Source of the DNA: Heyndrickxia vini
GTDB taxonomy: Bacteria; Bacillota; Bacilli; Bacillales; Bacillaceae_C
Direction of reading: 5' to 3'
Length of the DNA: 64,000 bases
Assembly (NCBI RefSeq): GCF_016772275.1
Contig: NZ_CP065425.1
Location: 2,882,653-2,946,652 of the forward strand
The notes below the pieces were generated by a model. That model was not told the DNA's origin. It saw only the letters and a list, made by a program, of their open reading frames with translations, and ran no database searches. Shown piece by piece: positions 28,218 to 37,612 of the stretch. Numbering within the stretch: the stretch's first letter is position 1; each line of letters begins with the position of its first letter. The position numbers were made by a program, and so were the translations under genes.

Positions 28218-28799
28218 ATGACAGAGAGTCCTTATTCAATAAAGGAAGCCTTGCTGTTCAGTCAAAGAATTACGCAAATTAGCAAAGCGATTTGGAAAAT
28301 GATTGAGAAGGATTGGCAGCAATGGATAAAACCATATGATTTGAACATTAATGAACATCATATTCTTTGGATTGCCTATCATCTAAAGGGGGCATCCATA
28401 TCGGATGTAGCAAAATTTGGAGTAATGCATGTTTCAACAGCTTTTAATTTTTCAAAAAAATTAGAAGAACGGGAATTACTGGAGTTTTCTAAGAAGGAAA
28501 ATGATAAAAGAAACACCTACATTCAATTAACAAAAAAAGGGGAAACTTTATTACTTGATTCGATGGAATCATTTAATCCTTCAAATAGCGTTGTATTAAA
28601 TGGTGCATTGCCAATTAAAAATTTGTATGGAAAATTTCCTGAATTTATCGAATTAATGGCCATTATTCGTAATATATATGGGGAAGATTTTATGGAAATA
28701 TTCGAAACTTCCTTTCATAATATAGAAACAGAATTTATTGAAGAAAACGGAAATGTTAAAAAGCTTCCAACAGAGAGTGAAAGCTTGAGTAATTTTTAA
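28218..28799 (+). CDS. scoC: Transition-state regulator ScoC (Hpr)
   Basis: A 193-residue MarR-type regulator. The winged helix (about 40-115: [28 protein letters not shown], then [18 protein letters not shown]) and C-terminal extension match ScoC. It represses extracellular protease, peptide permease and sporulation genes during the transition phase. I chose ATG 28218, after GGGTGAAG; an upstream frame is A/T-rich leader. Its end overlaps the yhaI end by 4 bp, tail to tail. Confidence 0.93.
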   Translation: MTESPYSIKEALLFSQRITQISKAIWKMIEKDWQQWIKPYDLNINEHHILWIAYHLKGASISDVAKFGVMHVSTAFNFSKKLEERELLEFSKKENDKRNTYIQLTKKGETLLLDSMESFNPSNSVVLNGALPIKNLYGKFPEFIELMAIIRNIYGEDFMEIFETSFHNIETEFIEENGNVKKLPTESESLSNF

Positions 28800-29128
28800 G
28801 ATAAATTTTTATTTAGGATTTCCATAAGCTCTGGAAAAATATTTTGTTTTAAACAGGCTTGGATGACTTGTTCAGGATCTAACTTGGGATGAAGCTCATC
28901 TTTAAACTTTTTGAAAAGTGGGGAAAAAAAGACGAATTTATCAGCCTTTTGTTCTTCACTTTCTTTAGTTAATGTTTTACAGAGTCTATAGAAATCCTCC
29001 ACATCTTTTTCTTGTAGATGGTTTTCAATAACGATTCGATAAAAATCATATTGATTTTCAGCAATCATTTTTAATAGTAATTTTTGGTGAAACTCTATAC
29101 GCTCAAGCCTTTGTTCCATTGATTCCAT
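28796..29128 (-). CDS. yhaI: YhaI, DUF1878 protein
   Basis: A 110-residue helical protein of the DUF1878 family ([19 protein letters not shown] at the start), encoded next to scoC as in B. subtilis. No catalytic motif or membrane segment is seen and the function is unknown. ATG 29128 follows GAGGTG. The 294-bp gap to the next gene upstream shows nothing I can name. Confidence 0.85.
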   Translation of the reverse strand: MESMEQRLERIEFHQKLLLKMIAENQYDFYRIVIENHLQEKDVEDFYRLCKTLTKESEEQKADKFVFFSPLFKKFKDELHPKLDPEQVIQACLKQNIFPELMEILNKNLS

Positions 29129-29422
29129 ATCATTTCACCTCATTTAGTTCTTTTCGATGACTATACCGTTTGTATTTTCCGTTATCATTAGCTTGTATCA
29201 GTATAATACCATTTTTCCCCTGTCATATTCATCTCATTGGGGAATAAAAATAGATGGTTTTTTATTTTAAACCTTTAAACACTTATCTAACGCTTTAATT
29301 ACTATTTTCCAAAAGTAAATTACCATTTATTTGATTCTGATATCTCTTAAAATAGCTATCTTTTTAATTTAAAATTTGGTATCTTAAGCATAAACATTTA
29401 GGAAACACAGGAGGGATTGATA

Positions 29423-29602
29423 GTGATCTCCATTTTTATTCTATTTGCGATCATTATTGTTTATCTAATAAACAATATGACTAATTCACTTTGTATACAA
29501 AAAGAGATCCCGGAAGAGAGACAACCAAAGGTATTTAGAACCATTAATATACTTGTTACTATTTTACTTCTTTCTTCATATGTAGAGATTTTGTATACAT
29601 AA
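29423..29602 (+). CDS. Small membrane protein, unknown
   Basis: I do not recognise it. The frame gives 59 residues from GTG 29423 (seven bases after GGAGGG), with an N-terminal transmembrane segment (about 2-18) and a second at about 42-57, joined by a charged loop with KEIPEERQPK. The strong ribosome-binding site and two-helix layout favour a real small membrane gene. A hairpin AGGAGTT/AACTCCT follows the stop at about 29613-29628. Confidence 0.5.
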   Translation: MISIFILFAIIIVYLINNMTNSLCIQKEIPEERQPKVFRTINILVTILLLSSYVEILYT

Positions 29603-29674
29603 GAAATAAACCGAGGAGTTTCAACTCCTTATATGACAACGTACGGAAATACATTTACGTAATATTTTTTAATG

Positions 29675-29724
29675 AAAAAGGTTATCTTAGAATGATTTAT
29701 TTTACATCTAAGATAACCTTTTTT
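29675..29724. terminator. Bidirectional terminator
   Basis: AAAAAGGTTATCTTAGA / TCTAAGATAACCTTTTT, a 17-bp perfect stem usable on both strands. It serves the small membrane gene (plus) and the TRIC gene (minus). Confidence 0.85.
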
Positions 29725-29882
29725 CAATTAATCATTTAACATGCCTCTCCTGGGAACCTATAATGGGTTTTTGGAATATTTTATAGAATATTAAGGAGGC
29801 CTATCTGACCTCATTGCATTCTATCCCAAAAGAGATGCTGTCGTGCCGCAATAGTGTGTTTCCATTCCCCTCGGGGTAATTT

Positions 29883-30512
29883 CTACAATCTACTACCTTT
29901 ATTGGATAGTTTCCATCTCTTTAAATTATAAGACAAAGGCAACTTCCATTTGTAGCCAACCGCAAACATACGTGTTGTGACAACAATAATAACAATAAAA
30001 GTGAGTTGGACAGGATTTGTCCAATTTAACCAAATACAGATTGCACAGATTATTGTTAAAACAGCGTGTATTTCTTCTTTTAATGCCAATGGTTTACGAC
30101 AAACTAATAAATCTCGAATCATTCCTCCTCCTACTCCGGTAAACATGGATGCTAAAATCGTTATCCCTAAATTATCGTACACTTTTACTGCTGCTAATGC
30201 CCCTTGAATGGCAAACGAAGCAAGCCCAATAGAGTCAAAAAAAAGCCCCCATCGTTTTCGATGCCGGATCCATTTCATTGGCAAAAATATAATAATAGTT
30301 AATGTCACTAAAACCGTTAAAATCGTTAAATGATTCCATATTTGTGAAAGTGGGATTCCGATAATTAGATTACGGATTACCGCTCCACCAAATGAAGTTG
30401 TTAATCCCAACACATAAATTCCTATAAATGAGTACCTAGCTGCAAGTGCGACCAAGGCACCACTAACAGCATAGGAAATAATTCCGATGACGTATAAAAC
30501 AAGCCAAGACAA
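29883..30512 (-). CDS. TRIC-type cation channel family protein (UPF0126, YvgT-like)
   Basis: A 209-residue protein with seven hydrophobic helices arranged as two internal repeats, each with the Gly-rich signature of the UPF0126/TRIC fold (TTSFGGAVIRNLIIG at about 38-52, FTGVGGGMIRDLLV at about 122-135). Prokaryotic members form trimeric channels for monovalent cations; what this one carries is unknown. I chose TTG 30512, nine bases after AGGAGG, over TTG 30518 which is too close. It is directly downstream of leader element A, which ties it to the formate/molybdopterin genes nearby. Confidence 0.85.
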   Translation of the reverse strand: MSWLVLYVIGIISYAVSGALVALAARYSFIGIYVLGLTTSFGGAVIRNLIIGIPLSQIWNHLTILTVLVTLTIIIFLPMKWIRHRKRWGLFFDSIGLASFAIQGALAAVKVYDNLGITILASMFTGVGGGMIRDLLVCRKPLALKEEIHAVLTIICAICIWLNWTNPVQLTFIVIIVVTTRMFAVGYKWKLPLSYNLKRWKLSNKGSRL

Positions 30513-30585
30513 AACCAAAAACCTCCTATCGAATAATTGTTGTATTGAAATGATAAGCCATATATTTTTTCATTTTATTGAAACC

Positions 30586-30795
30586 AAAAAAACCGCCATA
30601 AAATAGAATCTGTAATTTCCATACAGATTCTATTTTATGGCGGGCTAATAACTAAACAGTTGTATCTGCCAATTATCCGTCACACCACCTTCAATGAAAA
30701 TACAGGAGGTTAGGGCATTATTGTTACCCAACATCAATGATCTTTTCTTATTGCGTTTCGATTTAATTATTCAAATAATAGATTATTATTATCAA
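30586..30795 (-). promoter_or_regulatory. Leader element A: promoter, structured leader, terminator (TRIC gene)
   Basis: Promoter TTGATA (30795-30790), 17 bp, GAATAA (30772-30767, weak). The transcript would contain the conserved TTGATGTTGGGTAA block and GCAG/CTGT hairpin, and ends in a perfect 22-bp terminator stem (30593-30643) followed by seven U. The -35 overlaps the stop codon of the DUF2294 gene. The TRIC start lies about 75 bp downstream. Homologous to elements B, C and D. Confidence 0.75.
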
Positions 30796-31130
30796 TTAAT
30801 AGGTTTGTCAAATACATAAACGGTCATTGCAGTATCAGTCTCTAAATCAATGTCCGTAAAGATGTTCACAATTTTCGCCTCTGTTAACTCCTCAAACTTT
30901 TTCATAACCACAGGATCCTTATAAATTTGCTTTACTAATTTAGTTCGTGCTTCATGAACAACTCGTTGTCCTTCTGTCGAGCTAATCATAAAATGTTCCA
31001 CATTCGTTAGATTTCCTTTCATCTCACTAATAACCCAATTACCTACAAAACGGGTAGTAATTTCTCTAGGTCCATTCCCAACATACTCTTTGCGTACTTC
31101 ACGAAGCAACATATTGAATTGATGTTCCAT
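30792..31130 (-). CDS. DUF2294 (MpsC/YrhF-like) protein
   Basis: A 112-residue DUF2294 protein (QFNMLLREVRKEYVGNGPREI near the start). In B. subtilis the family member YrhF is encoded with formate dehydrogenase YrhE and YrhD; in staphylococci MpsC belongs to a cation-translocating system. The ATG at 31130 has no well-placed ribosome-binding site. One at GGAG (about 31149-31152) fits ATG 31141 instead, which is out of frame across an A7 run; see findings. It lies between leader elements A and B. Confidence 0.78.
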   Translation of the reverse strand: MEHQFNMLLREVRKEYVGNGPREITTRFVGNWVISEMKGNLTNVEHFMISSTEGQRVVHEARTKLVKQIYKDPVVMKKFEELTEAKIVNIFTDIDLETDTAMTVYVFDKPIN

Positions 31131-31317
31131 ATTTTTTTCATTTCATTTCTCCTATCTGTCCTTCACTCATTTTATTTTCCGCGATAAATATGATGATGAC
31201 GTGGCTTATTGTCAGTAAAAATCGCTAATGTTTTGGTTCCCCTTTGTTTACTATAATAAATCAAAATGCGGCCGCTATTCTAATGTATAAAAGATATCGT
31301 AACGGGAAATGGGTAAT

Positions 31318-31531
31318 CAAAAAGCCCGCCATAAAATAGAGTGTATAATGAAATACACGTCCTATTTTATGGTGGGCTAATAACTTAGCAGTATTATCCT
31401 ACTAGTAATCCTTCTCACCACATTTAACAAAAAAACATAATGTTAAAGGCAATTTATCATTACCTAACATCATTAATCTTTTCTTATTTACAATATATTT
31501 TTATTATAATATTTTACCGTACCCCTAACAA
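31318..31531 (-). promoter_or_regulatory. Leader element B: promoter, structured leader, terminator (DUF2294 gene)
   Basis: Promoter TTGTTA (31531-31526), 17 bp, TATAAT (31508-31503). The conserved block contains GGTAAT/ATTGCC and GTAG/CTGC hairpins, then a terminator stem (31324-31377, GCCCACC/GGCGGGC at the base) and U5. About 180 bp of noncoding sequence separates its terminator from the DUF2294 start, more than for the other copies. Confidence 0.78.
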
Positions 31532-31576
31532 GCTTTATTAGGATTTTGAATAATAAAAGACTTTATTCTTGTTTCA

Positions 31577-33685
31577 TTATTTCTCGCGAATGATAATTTC
31601 ACCATTAACTAAATCTGCGACCAAGTCTTTGGCTTCCAAATGATCCAAATAGAAGTCAGTAACCTTGTCACGAATCTGTTGTTCAATCACACGACGCAAT
31701 GGCCGTGCGCCCATGGCTTCATCATAGCCCTCTTCAATTAAATAAGCTTTAGCTTCATCACTGACCTCTAACGTCAACTCTTTCTTAGCCAACGTTTTGT
31801 TGACATCGGTAATCATTAAGTCAACAATTTGCTCTAGATCGCCCTTAGTCAAATGGCTAAACTCAACGATCGCATTGAAACGATTTAAGAATTCCGGACG
31901 GAAGAAAGGAGCCAGTTTGTCCATTAACGGCTTGTCCTTGGCTTCATCACCGAGCAATCTCTCATTTCCGAAACCGGCATTCGATGTCGCGATAATTACC
32001 GTATTCTTGAAGTTCACGACGTTACCTTGTCCGTCAGTCAAACGACCATCATCCATCACTTGCAATAAAAGCGTCAAAACTTGCGGATCCGCCTTTTCGA
32101 TTTCATCGAGCAAAACAATCGAGTACGGATTTCGGCGTACACGTTCGGTCAACGTGTTGCTGTTGTCGTCATAACCAACGTAACCCGCAGTCGTTCCAAT
32201 TAATTTTGAAACCGCTATGCGATCCGAATATTCACTCATGTCCAGTCGGATAACCGCATCTTTATTACCAAACATATCGAATGCTAATTGCTTAGCAAGC
32301 TCGGTTTTACCAGTACCGGTTGGACCAACAAATAAGAAACTCCCGATTGGCCGATTGCCTTCATCAAAACCTGCTCGATTCCGGCGAATCGCCCGGCTAA
32401 CAGCTTCAACTGCTTCATCTTGGCCAATCACGCGCCCCTTCAATCGTTCACCAATCGTTTTCAAGCGTTCAATATCTGATGCTCCCATTTGCGAAACGGG
32501 AATACCAGTAAGGCGTTCTACACTTTCCGCTACATCGTTGACAGTTGCCACAACTTCTTCTGGTGGCTTTTCACCAGCGGTGATTTTACTTTCAAGATCA
32601 TTCATTTTATTCTTTAATGCCAGCGCCTTTTCATAGTCTTCTTCACTAACTGCCTTGTCACGCTCGGATTTTACTGTTTTTAATTCAGCTTCTAAACTAA
32701 CTACGTCACTCATTGGGTGTTTTGCCGACAAATGCGCCGCTGTCATATCGATTAAATCAATCGCCTTATCTGGCAATGAACGTTGCGGGATGTATTGAAT
32801 GGAATAGTCCACAGCTGCTTTTAAAACATTATCCGGCATCTTGACGTTATGATGTTCTTCGTAAAGCTTGCGAATACCCTTTAAGATTTCAAAAGTATCT
32901 TCTGCACTTGGCGCATTCACTGTTACTTCATTGAAACGCCGCGCCAACGCCGAATTTTTCAAAATTGTGTTGCGGTATTCATCTTGTGTTGTTGCCCCAA
33001 TTACGGTTAATTCACCACGACTCAACGCTGGTTTTAAAATATCCGCCAAGCCCTTAGAACCACTATCGCCACCGGTTGAGCCTGCGCCGATCATTTGGTG
33101 AATCTCATCAAAGAAGATAATCACATTCCCGGCCGCTTTGACATCGTCCACAAGTTTTTGTACGTTTTCTTCAAATGCACCGCGGAATTGTGTTCCCGCT
33201 TCTAAATTAGACAAATCAATTGAGTAAATTTCTTTGTTTTTAATGGCGGCGGGCACGTCACCATTGACAATCGCTTGCGCCAAACCTTCCACAACAGCTG
33301 TTTTACCAACACCTGCATCACCGACTAACACCGGATTATTCTTAATTCGACGACTTAATATTTCCGCCGTTTCTTGAATCTCCGCATTGCGGCCAATAAC
33401 TGGATCAAGTAAACCTTCTCGCGCTTCTTGTGTCAAATTCCGGCCCAACTTAGCCAAAATACCATCTTGTTTAAGTTGACCATTTTGAGCTGGTAATGTT
33501 TGGTCACCCTGATTGCCCGGTAATTGTCCCGTTTGGCGATAATAAGCAAATTCTTCCGGGGTGACTTCACGACCGTTAATCAGATAACGACGCTCTGAGT
33601 TCACCCCATTCATCCCTTGCATCATTTTATTAAAAATTTCATGCATATCCGAATTAAATCCGAATGGATCACGATAATTTGCCAT
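31577..33685 (-). CDS. clpL: ATP-dependent Clp ATPase ClpL
   Basis: A 702-residue Clp/Hsp100 ATPase with two AAA+ modules: Walker A GDAGVGKT (122-129) and GPTGTGKT (454-461), Walker [11 protein letters not shown] and [10 protein letters not shown], and a short middle coiled coil (about 330-372). It lacks the usual double Clp N-domain and instead has a short N-terminus ([17 protein letters not shown]) characteristic of ClpL of lactobacilli and streptococci. ClpL is a heat-shock disaggregase without ClpP. The gene is visibly richer in G+C and uses different synonymous codons from its neighbours, suggesting acquisition. A CtsR box precedes it. Confidence 0.92.
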   Translation of the reverse strand: MANYRDPFGFNSDMHEIFNKMMQGMNGVNSERRYLINGREVTPEEFAYYRQTGQLPGNQGDQTLPAQNGQLKQDGILAKLGRNLTQEAREGLLDPVIGRNAEIQETAEILSRRIKNNPVLVGDAGVGKTAVVEGLAQAIVNGDVPAAIKNKEIYSIDLSNLEAGTQFRGAFEENVQKLVDDVKAAGNVIIFFDEIHQMIGAGSTGGDSGSKGLADILKPALSRGELTVIGATTQDEYRNTILKNSALARRFNEVTVNAPSAEDTFEILKGIRKLYEEHHNVKMPDNVLKAAVDYSIQYIPQRSLPDKAIDLIDMTAAHLSAKHPMSDVVSLEAELKTVKSERDKAVSEEDYEKALALKNKMNDLESKITAGEKPPEEVVATVNDVAESVERLTGIPVSQMGASDIERLKTIGERLKGRVIGQDEAVEAVSRAIRRNRAGFDEGNRPIGSFLFVGPTGTGKTELAKQLAFDMFGNKDAVIRLDMSEYSDRIAVSKLIGTTAGYVGYDDNSNTLTERVRRNPYSIVLLDEIEKADPQVLTLLLQVMDDGRLTDGQGNVVNFKNTVIIATSNAGFGNERLLGDEAKDKPLMDKLAPFFRPEFLNRFNAIVEFSHLTKGDLEQIVDLMITDVNKTLAKKELTLEVSDEAKAYLIEEGYDEAMGARPLRRVIEQQIRDKVTDFYLDHLEAKDLVADLVNGEIIIREK

Positions 33686-33738
33686 ATTTGTTCACCTTCC
33701 CATGGATTGAAGTTTATTATCAAATTTAGTCTTTTTTA

Positions 33739-33755
33739 CTTGACTAATTTTGACC
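33739..33755 (-). promoter_or_regulatory. CtsR operator upstream of clpL
   Basis: On the minus strand GGTCAAAATTAGTCAAG, two heptads in direct repeat matching the CtsR consensus (RGTCAAANANRGTCAAA) apart from the central A and final base. Heat-shock control by CtsR is expected. Confidence 0.75.
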
Positions 33756-33878
33756 GGTTTTAATTTTGCTCTTATCTATATAATAGACTTCTTTTGACCA
33801 ATACAAACATTTCCCTTTTCCTTCAAAATTTAAATCACTTCGTAAATGTAAGGAATGGAACTTTAATGGGTTAATCCT

Positions 33879-34358
33879 TTAATCCTTCAATCCTTCTCCT
33901 AGTCCTTTCAAAAAGTTGATTCCAAACCCCATTGCACGGTTAACATCAGGATCTTTCATTATTTTAATTAGATCAAAAATAGTTACTCTTTTGTTTAATT
34001 GAAGTCCTTCCTCCGCTTTTTGAAGGCCTTTAGACAACCCTCCCATCATTTTTTTCATCATTTCGGGATCAAGTTCCGTTAACATGCCAGCTGCGGCCAT
34101 TGCATTATTAAGTGCATTTGTTACAGGCGGTCGCAACATTTGTCCTACGGCTATTTTTGCCACTTCTTCTTTAGCTTCAACAAGATTATTGATGGCACCA
34201 AGAATTCCACTGACATGGAGTTCTTGGAGGAGTTGAATCGTTTCTTTTATCCCATCGGTATTTTGAGATAAGTCTTTTAAAATTTTTTCAAGTAACTGAT
34301 CTTGTTTTTCTTTCTCGGTCAGAATGGGTTCATCTATCTTCGTAATTGGCTTTGCCAT
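33879..34358 (-). CDS. yrhD: DUF1641 protein (YrhD-like), formate dehydrogenase partner
   Basis: A 159-residue helical protein of the DUF1641 family (VSGILGAINNLVEAKEEV, then DVNRAMGFGINFLKGLG near the C-terminus). B. subtilis YrhD is encoded immediately beside formate dehydrogenase YrhE. The start overlaps the fdhA stop by one base (TAATG), so translational coupling is likely. It is probably an accessory or membrane-recruiting subunit of the dehydrogenase; this is inferred from context. Confidence 0.85.
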   Translation of the reverse strand: MAKPITKIDEPILTEKEKQDQLLEKILKDLSQNTDGIKETIQLLQELHVSGILGAINNLVEAKEEVAKIAVGQMLRPPVTNALNNAMAAAGMLTELDPEMMKKMMGGLSKGLQKAEEGLQLNKRVTIFDLIKIMKDPDVNRAMGFGINFLKGLGEGLKD

Positions 34359-37312
34359 TATTTGTACCCTCCTGGTATATTCACGTCAGCAATTGCTTCG
34401 TAATCTTCACGTGCCCATTTACGTTCCACTTGAACACCTAGTTGTGGATTACGTGTTGCATATCTAGGATTATACATTGGAAGTGGTCTTTTTCCTTTTG
34501 CTTGAATTAACTCCATTTTTACTTTTGTTTCTTTATAGGCTGGGGTTTGGGTCCGAACATCCCCAACACTTCCGGTTAAAAGATTAACCGCATTTTCATG
34601 GCTTACCGAGTGCATAGGAACATACAATTCTTTTCCTTGGACTCGATCGGTTACAACTGCACGAAGCTTAATCGCACCATATGGAGAAACAAGCCGTACT
34701 AGAGAACCGTCCTCAACCTTTCGTTCTAGGGCAAGTTCAGGTGAAACTTCTACGAAAACTTCGGGCAATTTGTATTGAAGACCTTGCGACTTATTTGTCA
34801 TATTACCTACATGGAATTGTTCCAAAAGTCGTCCGTTGTTTAACGTTAGGTCAAAGTCTTGTGTAAATTCTACAGGTGGAACATATTCCGTAAGTGAAAA
34901 GCGAGCCTTCCCATCCGGAAAGTTAAAGCGTTCTGTATATAGAAGCGGCTCATCTGTTCCATCTTTTTGCACCGGCCATATTAAACTATTCCATCCTTCA
35001 AGCCTTTCGTATGATACCCCTGCAAATGTCGGACAAAGATCAGCAATTTCGTCCATAATTTCACTTGGATGTTTATAGTTCCAATCGTATCCCATATATT
35101 TAGCAATTTGCCCTATAATCCACCAGTCCGGTTTTGATTCTCCTAATGGATCTAGCACTTGATACAAGCGTTGAATTCGGCGTTCCGTATTGGTGAACGT
35201 TCCGTCTTTTTCAAGGGACGGGGCAGCCGGTAGTACAACATCTGCGAATTGGGCTGTTTTTGTTAAGAAAACATCTTGTACAACAAAGAATTCTAACTTG
35301 CTAAGGGTTTCATGCACATGATTTGCGTTTGAATCCACCCATGCCATGTCCTCTCCCATAAGATACATAGCTTTTAGTTTTCCCTCTTCCACTGCCTCTA
35401 GCATATCAATGTTCGTAAATCCTGGTTTCTCAGAAATTTTTACGCCATAAGCTTTTTCAAAATTAGCACGTGCCGTATCGTCTGTTAATCGCTGGTTGCC
35501 TGCCAGCCATTGTGGCAACGTACCCATATCACATGAACCTTGTACATTGTTGTGACCACGAAGCGGAAATGCCCCTGCTCCATTACGACCGAAATTACCT
35601 GATACCAACAAAAGGTTAGCAATAGCACCAGACGTATGGGAACCCGCGATATTTTGGGTAACACCCATCCCCCATAAAATACATGTTCCATCTGCTTCAT
35701 GGATCATTTGAGCCGTTTTAATTAGTTGTTCTTTTGGAAGACCGGTCACTTCAACTGCGTAGTCAAGTGTATATTTCTTAAGAACTGACATGTATTCTTT
35801 AAAGTTACTTACACGAGCTTTAATGAAATCTTCATTGTGCCAACCTTGGTCAATCATATATTTTGCAACGGCAGTTATCCAAACAAAGTCCGTTCCTTGT
35901 TTAGGATGTAAAAATAAATCGGAACGCTCCGCTAGTTCATGCTTACGAAGGTCAGATACAATCAATTTTTGTCCACGTAATTTCTTTGCTCGCTTTACTC
36001 TTGTCGCTAAAACGGGATGTCCTTCAGTTGGATTGGCACCAACCGTGATAACAAGTCCCGCGTTTTCAATATCCCGAATGGTACCTGAATCTCCTCCATA
36101 TCCAACGGTTACCAGTAATCCATCTGAAGCTGGGGATTGACAGTAGCGGGAACAGTTATCCACATTGTTCGTTCCAAATACTTGACGAGCCAATTTTTGC
36201 ATAAGGTAAGCCTCTTCGTTTGTTGTCTTTGACGAACTTACAAACCCAAGTGCATCCCCTCCATACGTTTCTTTAATGGATCCCATTTTTTCCGAAATTA
36301 ATGTAAATGCTTCATCCCAAGTTGCGGGAACAAATGCTTCCCCTTTTCGGATTAAAGGAGTAGTAAGGCGTTGCTCACTATTTATAAAATCCCAGCCGAA
36401 TTTCCCTTTCACACATGTAGAGACACTATTTACAGGACTATTTTCAGTTGGTTCTACTTTTAAGATCTTACGTCCTTTTGTCCATACCTCAAACGAACAG
36501 CCCACACCGCAAAAAGTACAAACTGTTTTTGTTTTTTTCGTTCGTTTATCACGAGCTGCTGCTTCCACCTCCGATAAGGCAAAAATGGTTTTATAATCGG
36601 GTTCGACCTCTTTTATGAGATCAACCATAGGGTTTAATAAGTCATTCGGAATTGCGGTCATAAGCCCTGCTTCACCTAACATCGATTTTTCCATTAATGC
36701 ATTACATGGACAAACTGTGGCACACTGTCCGCAGGATACGCAAGAGGATTCATTGATAGACTTCCCATCATCCCACACGACACGCGGAATTTCACGGTCC
36801 CAATCGATGGATAAGGTTTCATTCACTTGTAAATCTTGACATACTTCTACACAACGTCCGCAAAGGATACATTGATCGGGATCGTATCTGTAAAAAGGAT
36901 GTGACATATCAACCTCATATCCTTTTTTCCGAAATGGACGAGTTTGGTGTTCAATTTCTAATTGCTCTGCGGTATTATGAACACGACAATTCCCATTGTT
37001 ATTATCACAAACTGTACAATACAGTAAATGATTTTCTAAAATGCGGTCCATTGCTTCTGTTTGAGCATTTTTGGCTCTATTTGAAGAGGTTAAAATATTC
37101 ATGCCTTCTTCGAATTCTGTTGAGCAAGCTCTCAAAATTTTCCCGTCTACTTCACACATACAAGTATCACACGTTTGAATGGGACCCAAAACCTCCGAAT
37201 AACAGATATGTGGATGATCTACCTCTTGTTCCAAAAGATAATCAAGAATTCGAGTCCCTCCTTCTACTTCATGTTGCTTTCCATTAATTATTACTTGGAC
37301 TTTTCCTCCCAT
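34358..37312 (-). CDS. fdhA: Formate dehydrogenase alpha subunit (YrhE-like)
   Basis: A 984-residue molybdoenzyme. An N-terminal [2Fe-2S] domain (Cys37, 48, 51, 63) is followed by two ferredoxin [4Fe-4S] motifs (Cys148/151/154/158 and Cys191/194/197/201), then the catalytic domain with a [4Fe-4S] site (Cys265/268/272/300) and the molybdenum ligand Cys391 in SRYCQSPAS. The Mo-bis-MGD and C-terminal domains complete the chain. It oxidises formate to CO2; the Cys rather than selenocysteine ligand is usual in Bacillus. It belongs to the NuoG-like single-chain type. ATG 37312 follows AGAGGAG. Transcription starts at leader C and continues into yrhD. Confidence 0.94.
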   Translation of the reverse strand: MGGKVQVIINGKQHEVEGGTRILDYLLEQEVDHPHICYSEVLGPIQTCDTCMCEVDGKILRACSTEFEEGMNILTSSNRAKNAQTEAMDRILENHLLYCTVCDNNNGNCRVHNTAEQLEIEHQTRPFRKKGYEVDMSHPFYRYDPDQCILCGRCVEVCQDLQVNETLSIDWDREIPRVVWDDGKSINESSCVSCGQCATVCPCNALMEKSMLGEAGLMTAIPNDLLNPMVDLIKEVEPDYKTIFALSEVEAAARDKRTKKTKTVCTFCGVGCSFEVWTKGRKILKVEPTENSPVNSVSTCVKGKFGWDFINSEQRLTTPLIRKGEAFVPATWDEAFTLISEKMGSIKETYGGDALGFVSSSKTTNEEAYLMQKLARQVFGTNNVDNCSRYCQSPASDGLLVTVGYGGDSGTIRDIENAGLVITVGANPTEGHPVLATRVKRAKKLRGQKLIVSDLRKHELAERSDLFLHPKQGTDFVWITAVAKYMIDQGWHNEDFIKARVSNFKEYMSVLKKYTLDYAVEVTGLPKEQLIKTAQMIHEADGTCILWGMGVTQNIAGSHTSGAIANLLLVSGNFGRNGAGAFPLRGHNNVQGSCDMGTLPQWLAGNQRLTDDTARANFEKAYGVKISEKPGFTNIDMLEAVEEGKLKAMYLMGEDMAWVDSNANHVHETLSKLEFFVVQDVFLTKTAQFADVVLPAAPSLEKDGTFTNTERRIQRLYQVLDPLGESKPDWWIIGQIAKYMGYDWNYKHPSEIMDEIADLCPTFAGVSYERLEGWNSLIWPVQKDGTDEPLLYTERFNFPDGKARFSLTEYVPPVEFTQDFDLTLNNGRLLEQFHVGNMTNKSQGLQYKLPEVFVEVSPELALERKVEDGSLVRLVSPYGAIKLRAVVTDRVQGKELYVPMHSVSHENAVNLLTGSVGDVRTQTPAYKETKVKMELIQAKGKRPLPMYNPRYATRNPQLGVQVERKWAREDYEAIADVNIPGGYK

Positions 37313-37336
37313 TTTTAATTCTCCTCTTTTTTAAAG

Positions 37337-37551
37337 TCAAAAAACCCGCCATAAAATAGAGCGTGCAAATAAATACACGTTCTATTTTATGGCGGGCTAA
37401 TAACTAAGCAGTTTTATCCTACTAGTAATCCATCTCACCATTTACAATGAAAAAACAGGAAATTAAGGCAATTTCTTTATTACCCAACATCAATATTTTC
37501 TCATATTTCAGTTTATAAGTTTATTATAATACTTTACACATTTTACCTCAA
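37337..37551 (-). promoter_or_regulatory. Leader element C: promoter, structured leader, terminator (fdhA)
   Basis: Promoter TTGAGG (37551-37546), 17 bp, TATAAT (37528-37523). The leader contains GGGTAATAA (37485-37477), which can pair either locally with ATTGCC or with TTATTAGCCC (37403-37394) at the terminator base. Terminator stem 37345-37396 is followed by U6, ending about 25 bp before the fdhA start and just ahead of its ribosome-binding site. It functions as an attenuator-like 5' leader. Confidence 0.82.
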
Positions 37552-37612
37552 CAGCAAATTTCTTTGATACTGCAATAATTATAGTAAAATTACATAACAA
37601 AAATCGTTCTTA

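Noticed and set aside
31797-32636. Plus-strand frames of 125 and 139 codons inside clpL
   Set aside because: They are shadows of the G+C-richer clpL gene, with no ribosome-binding sites.
35790-37287. Several plus-strand frames inside fdhA (116, 106, 128 codons)
   Set aside because: Antisense to an intact molybdoenzyme gene; no family resemblance.
37345-37396. Leader hairpins as CRISPR repeats or as simple MITE ends
   Set aside because: There are no regularly spaced repeats or spacers; each copy has a promoter on one side and a U-run on the other, in fixed orientation to a gene. A mobile origin is not excluded but is not needed.
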